Origin: an uncultured Hyphomicrobiales bacterium
GTDB taxonomy: Bacteria > Pseudomonadota > Alphaproteobacteria > Rhizobiales > Beijerinckiaceae
Reading direction: 5' to 3'
DNA length: 6,732 nucleotides
Assembly (NCBI GenBank): GCA_903903935.1
Contig: CAIVAX010000225.1
Span: 1-6,732 of the forward strand
The notes under the pieces were generated by a model. That model saw only the letters and a list, made by a program, of their open reading frames with translations, did no database searches and had not been told where the DNA came from. Positions 6,213 through 6,732 of the stretch are shown piece after piece. Position 1 is the stretch's first letter. Every line of letters begins with the position of its first letter. The position numbers and the translations under genes are program-made.

Positions 6213-6230
6213 TGTTGCGATATTGCAACA
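6213..6230. promoter_or_regulatory. 18-bp near-perfect palindrome overlapping the mntH -35, possible metal-regulator operator
   Basis: TGTTGC at 6213-6218 and GCAACA at 6225-6230 flank GATATT; eight of nine base pairs are symmetric. It overlaps the proposed -35 hexamer of the mntH promoter, where a repressor would block RNA polymerase. In Bradyrhizobium japonicum mntH is controlled by the Fur-family manganese regulator Mur; whether this site fits a Mur, MntR or Fur consensus I could not verify. A palindrome this good is unlikely by chance in a region this short. Confidence 0.5.
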
Positions 6231-6242
6231 AAGCTCTATATT
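6215..6242 (+). promoter_or_regulatory. Probable mntH promoter
   Basis: A -35-like TTGCGA at 6215-6220 (4 of 6 to TTGACA) and a -10 TATATT at 6237-6242 (5 of 6 to TATAAT) are separated by 16 bases. Transcription would begin near 6249, giving a leader of about 83 bases. The -35 lies inside the 18-bp palindrome. TATTAA two bases further down is an alternative -10. Confidence 0.4.
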
Positions 6243-6300
6243 AAAGATCATCTCTGCCACACCGGATCAGCTTTAGGCTTGGGTCTTAATGCTGATCTTT
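6243..6300 (+). repeat. mntH leader with two mutually exclusive inverted repeats
   Basis: The segment GCTGATCTTT at 6291-6300 can pair with GATCAGC at 6265-6271 (7 bp, 19-base loop) or, through TGATCTTT at 6293-6300, with AAAGATCA at 6243-6250 (8 bp). The first stem runs straight into a short T-run, somewhat like an attenuator. If transcription starts near 6249 most of the outer arm is not transcribed, which weakens the idea. Pairs of this length can arise by chance. Confidence 0.3.
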
Positions 6301-6332
6301 TGACCCGCCCCCATTAAAGGCCTTTTGCGGCT

Positions 6333-6732
6333 ATGTCTGAAGCAAGGCCCATTGCTGCGCCAAAAACAGCCTCAGAGGAGCGAGAGCCTACGCTGGCGGG
6401 CGCCTATCGCACCATTGCTGTGCAAGGGACAGGCTTCAAACGCTTCGCGGCCTTTCTTGGGCCGGGCTATATGGTAGCCACCGGCTATATGGATCCGGGC
6501 AATTGGGCCACAGCGCTCGCGGCCGGATCCCGATTTGGCACAGCTCTGCTGTTCATTGTTCTTGCCTCTAGCCTGATGGCGATCGTGCTCCAAGCCCTAT
6601 CCGCCCGTCTGGCGATTGCGACGGGCCTAGATCTGGCGCAAATCTGTCGGCGCGAATTTGGCCGCCCAGCTGCATTCTGTCTTTGGCTCATCGCTGAAAC
6701 ATCGATCATCGCCACCGATCTGGCCGAGGTCA
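6333..6732 (+). CDS. mntH: Nramp-family divalent metal (Mn2+/Fe2+) transporter MntH (partial, C-terminus outside window)
   Basis: 133 residues are visible. Nramp proteins are inner-membrane proton-coupled importers of Mn2+ and Fe2+. After a hydrophilic N-terminus of about 38 residues, TM1 (about 40-62) carries the metal-binding motif D54-P-G-N57 within [12 protein letters not shown]2 (about 68-90) and the motif [19 protein letters not shown] (91-109) follow, and TM3 begins with the family signature [13 protein letters not shown] (121-133), where the window ends. The second metal-site motif in TM6 is out of view. An in-frame TAA at 6315-6317 makes ATG 6333 the first possible start; its ribosome site is poor (AAAGG about 12 bases upstream). 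The gene diverges from the ExoR-like gene and has an operator-like palindrome over its likely promoter, which fits metal-dependent repression. The family is certain; metal preference is inferred. Confidence 0.93.
   Translation, partial: MSEARPIAAPKTASEEREPTLAGAYRTIAVQGTGFKRFAAFLGPGYMVATGYMDPGNWATALAAGSRFGTALLFIVLASSLMAIVLQALSARLAIATGLDLAQICRREFGRPAAFCLWLIAETSIIATDLAEV

Larger units (their letters stand above)
6018..6332. other. Divergent control region between the ExoR-like gene and mntH
   Basis: About 315 bases (219 if the ExoR-like start is at 6113). It holds two adjacent dyads, a probable plus-strand promoter and a leader able to pair in two ways, all listed separately. A perfect 10-bp palindrome, AAAGGCCTTT, lies at 6316-6325, 7 bases before the mntH start, and contains its only ribosome-site-like AAAGG. 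On the minus strand TTGCAA (6228-6223) and AATCAT (6205-6200) are 17 bases apart and could be a weak promoter for the ExoR-like gene, sharing the same dyad. No recognised protein is encoded here on the plus strand. Confidence 0.5.

Overview
The window looks like chromosomal DNA from an alphaproteobacterium, probably of the order Hyphomicrobiales (Rhizobiales). The reasons are an ExoR-like periplasmic Sel1-repeat protein, a rhizobial-style Tad/TadG protein with a von Willebrand factor A (VWA) domain, and an Nramp manganese transporter. This is inference from gene families. No rRNA, tRNA, CRISPR array, insertion sequence or phage gene is visible.

Layout. (1) 1-922, minus strand: the N-terminal 307 residues of a Tad-type protein with a complete VWA metal site, running off the left edge. 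An out-of-frame leader at 883-1044 may be its detached N-terminus. (2) 1045-1244: AT-rich intergenic DNA with small repeats. (3) 3206 down to 1245, minus strand: a probable two-gene operon, an Ldh-family 2-hydroxyacid oxidoreductase followed 27 bp later by an alpha/beta hydrolase. (4) 3207-3380: a divergent intergenic region with an imperfect hairpin and a direct repeat. (5) 3381-5094, plus strand: a lipid A acyltransferase-like protein (LpxL/HtrB family), then exodeoxyribonuclease III. (6) 6017 down to 5091, minus strand: the ExoR-like protein, whose stop codon overlaps that of exodeoxyribonuclease III. (7) 6018-6332: a divergent control region with two adjacent dyads and a likely promoter. 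(8) 6333-6732, plus strand: the start of an Nramp (MntH) transporter, cut by the right edge.

How the genes relate. Three concern the cell envelope (Tad pilus, lipid A acylation, ExoR-type surface signalling), one is DNA repair, one is metal uptake, and the oxidoreductase/hydrolase pair is probably catabolic with an unknown substrate. I see no coherent new system. The parts that most deserve checking are the control region in front of mntH, the displaced reading frame at the start of the Tad gene, and the oxidoreductase/hydrolase pair. Base composition is uneven: a sample of the Tad gene (61-120) has 20 G/C of 60, against 39 of 60 in the acyltransferase gene (4021-4080).
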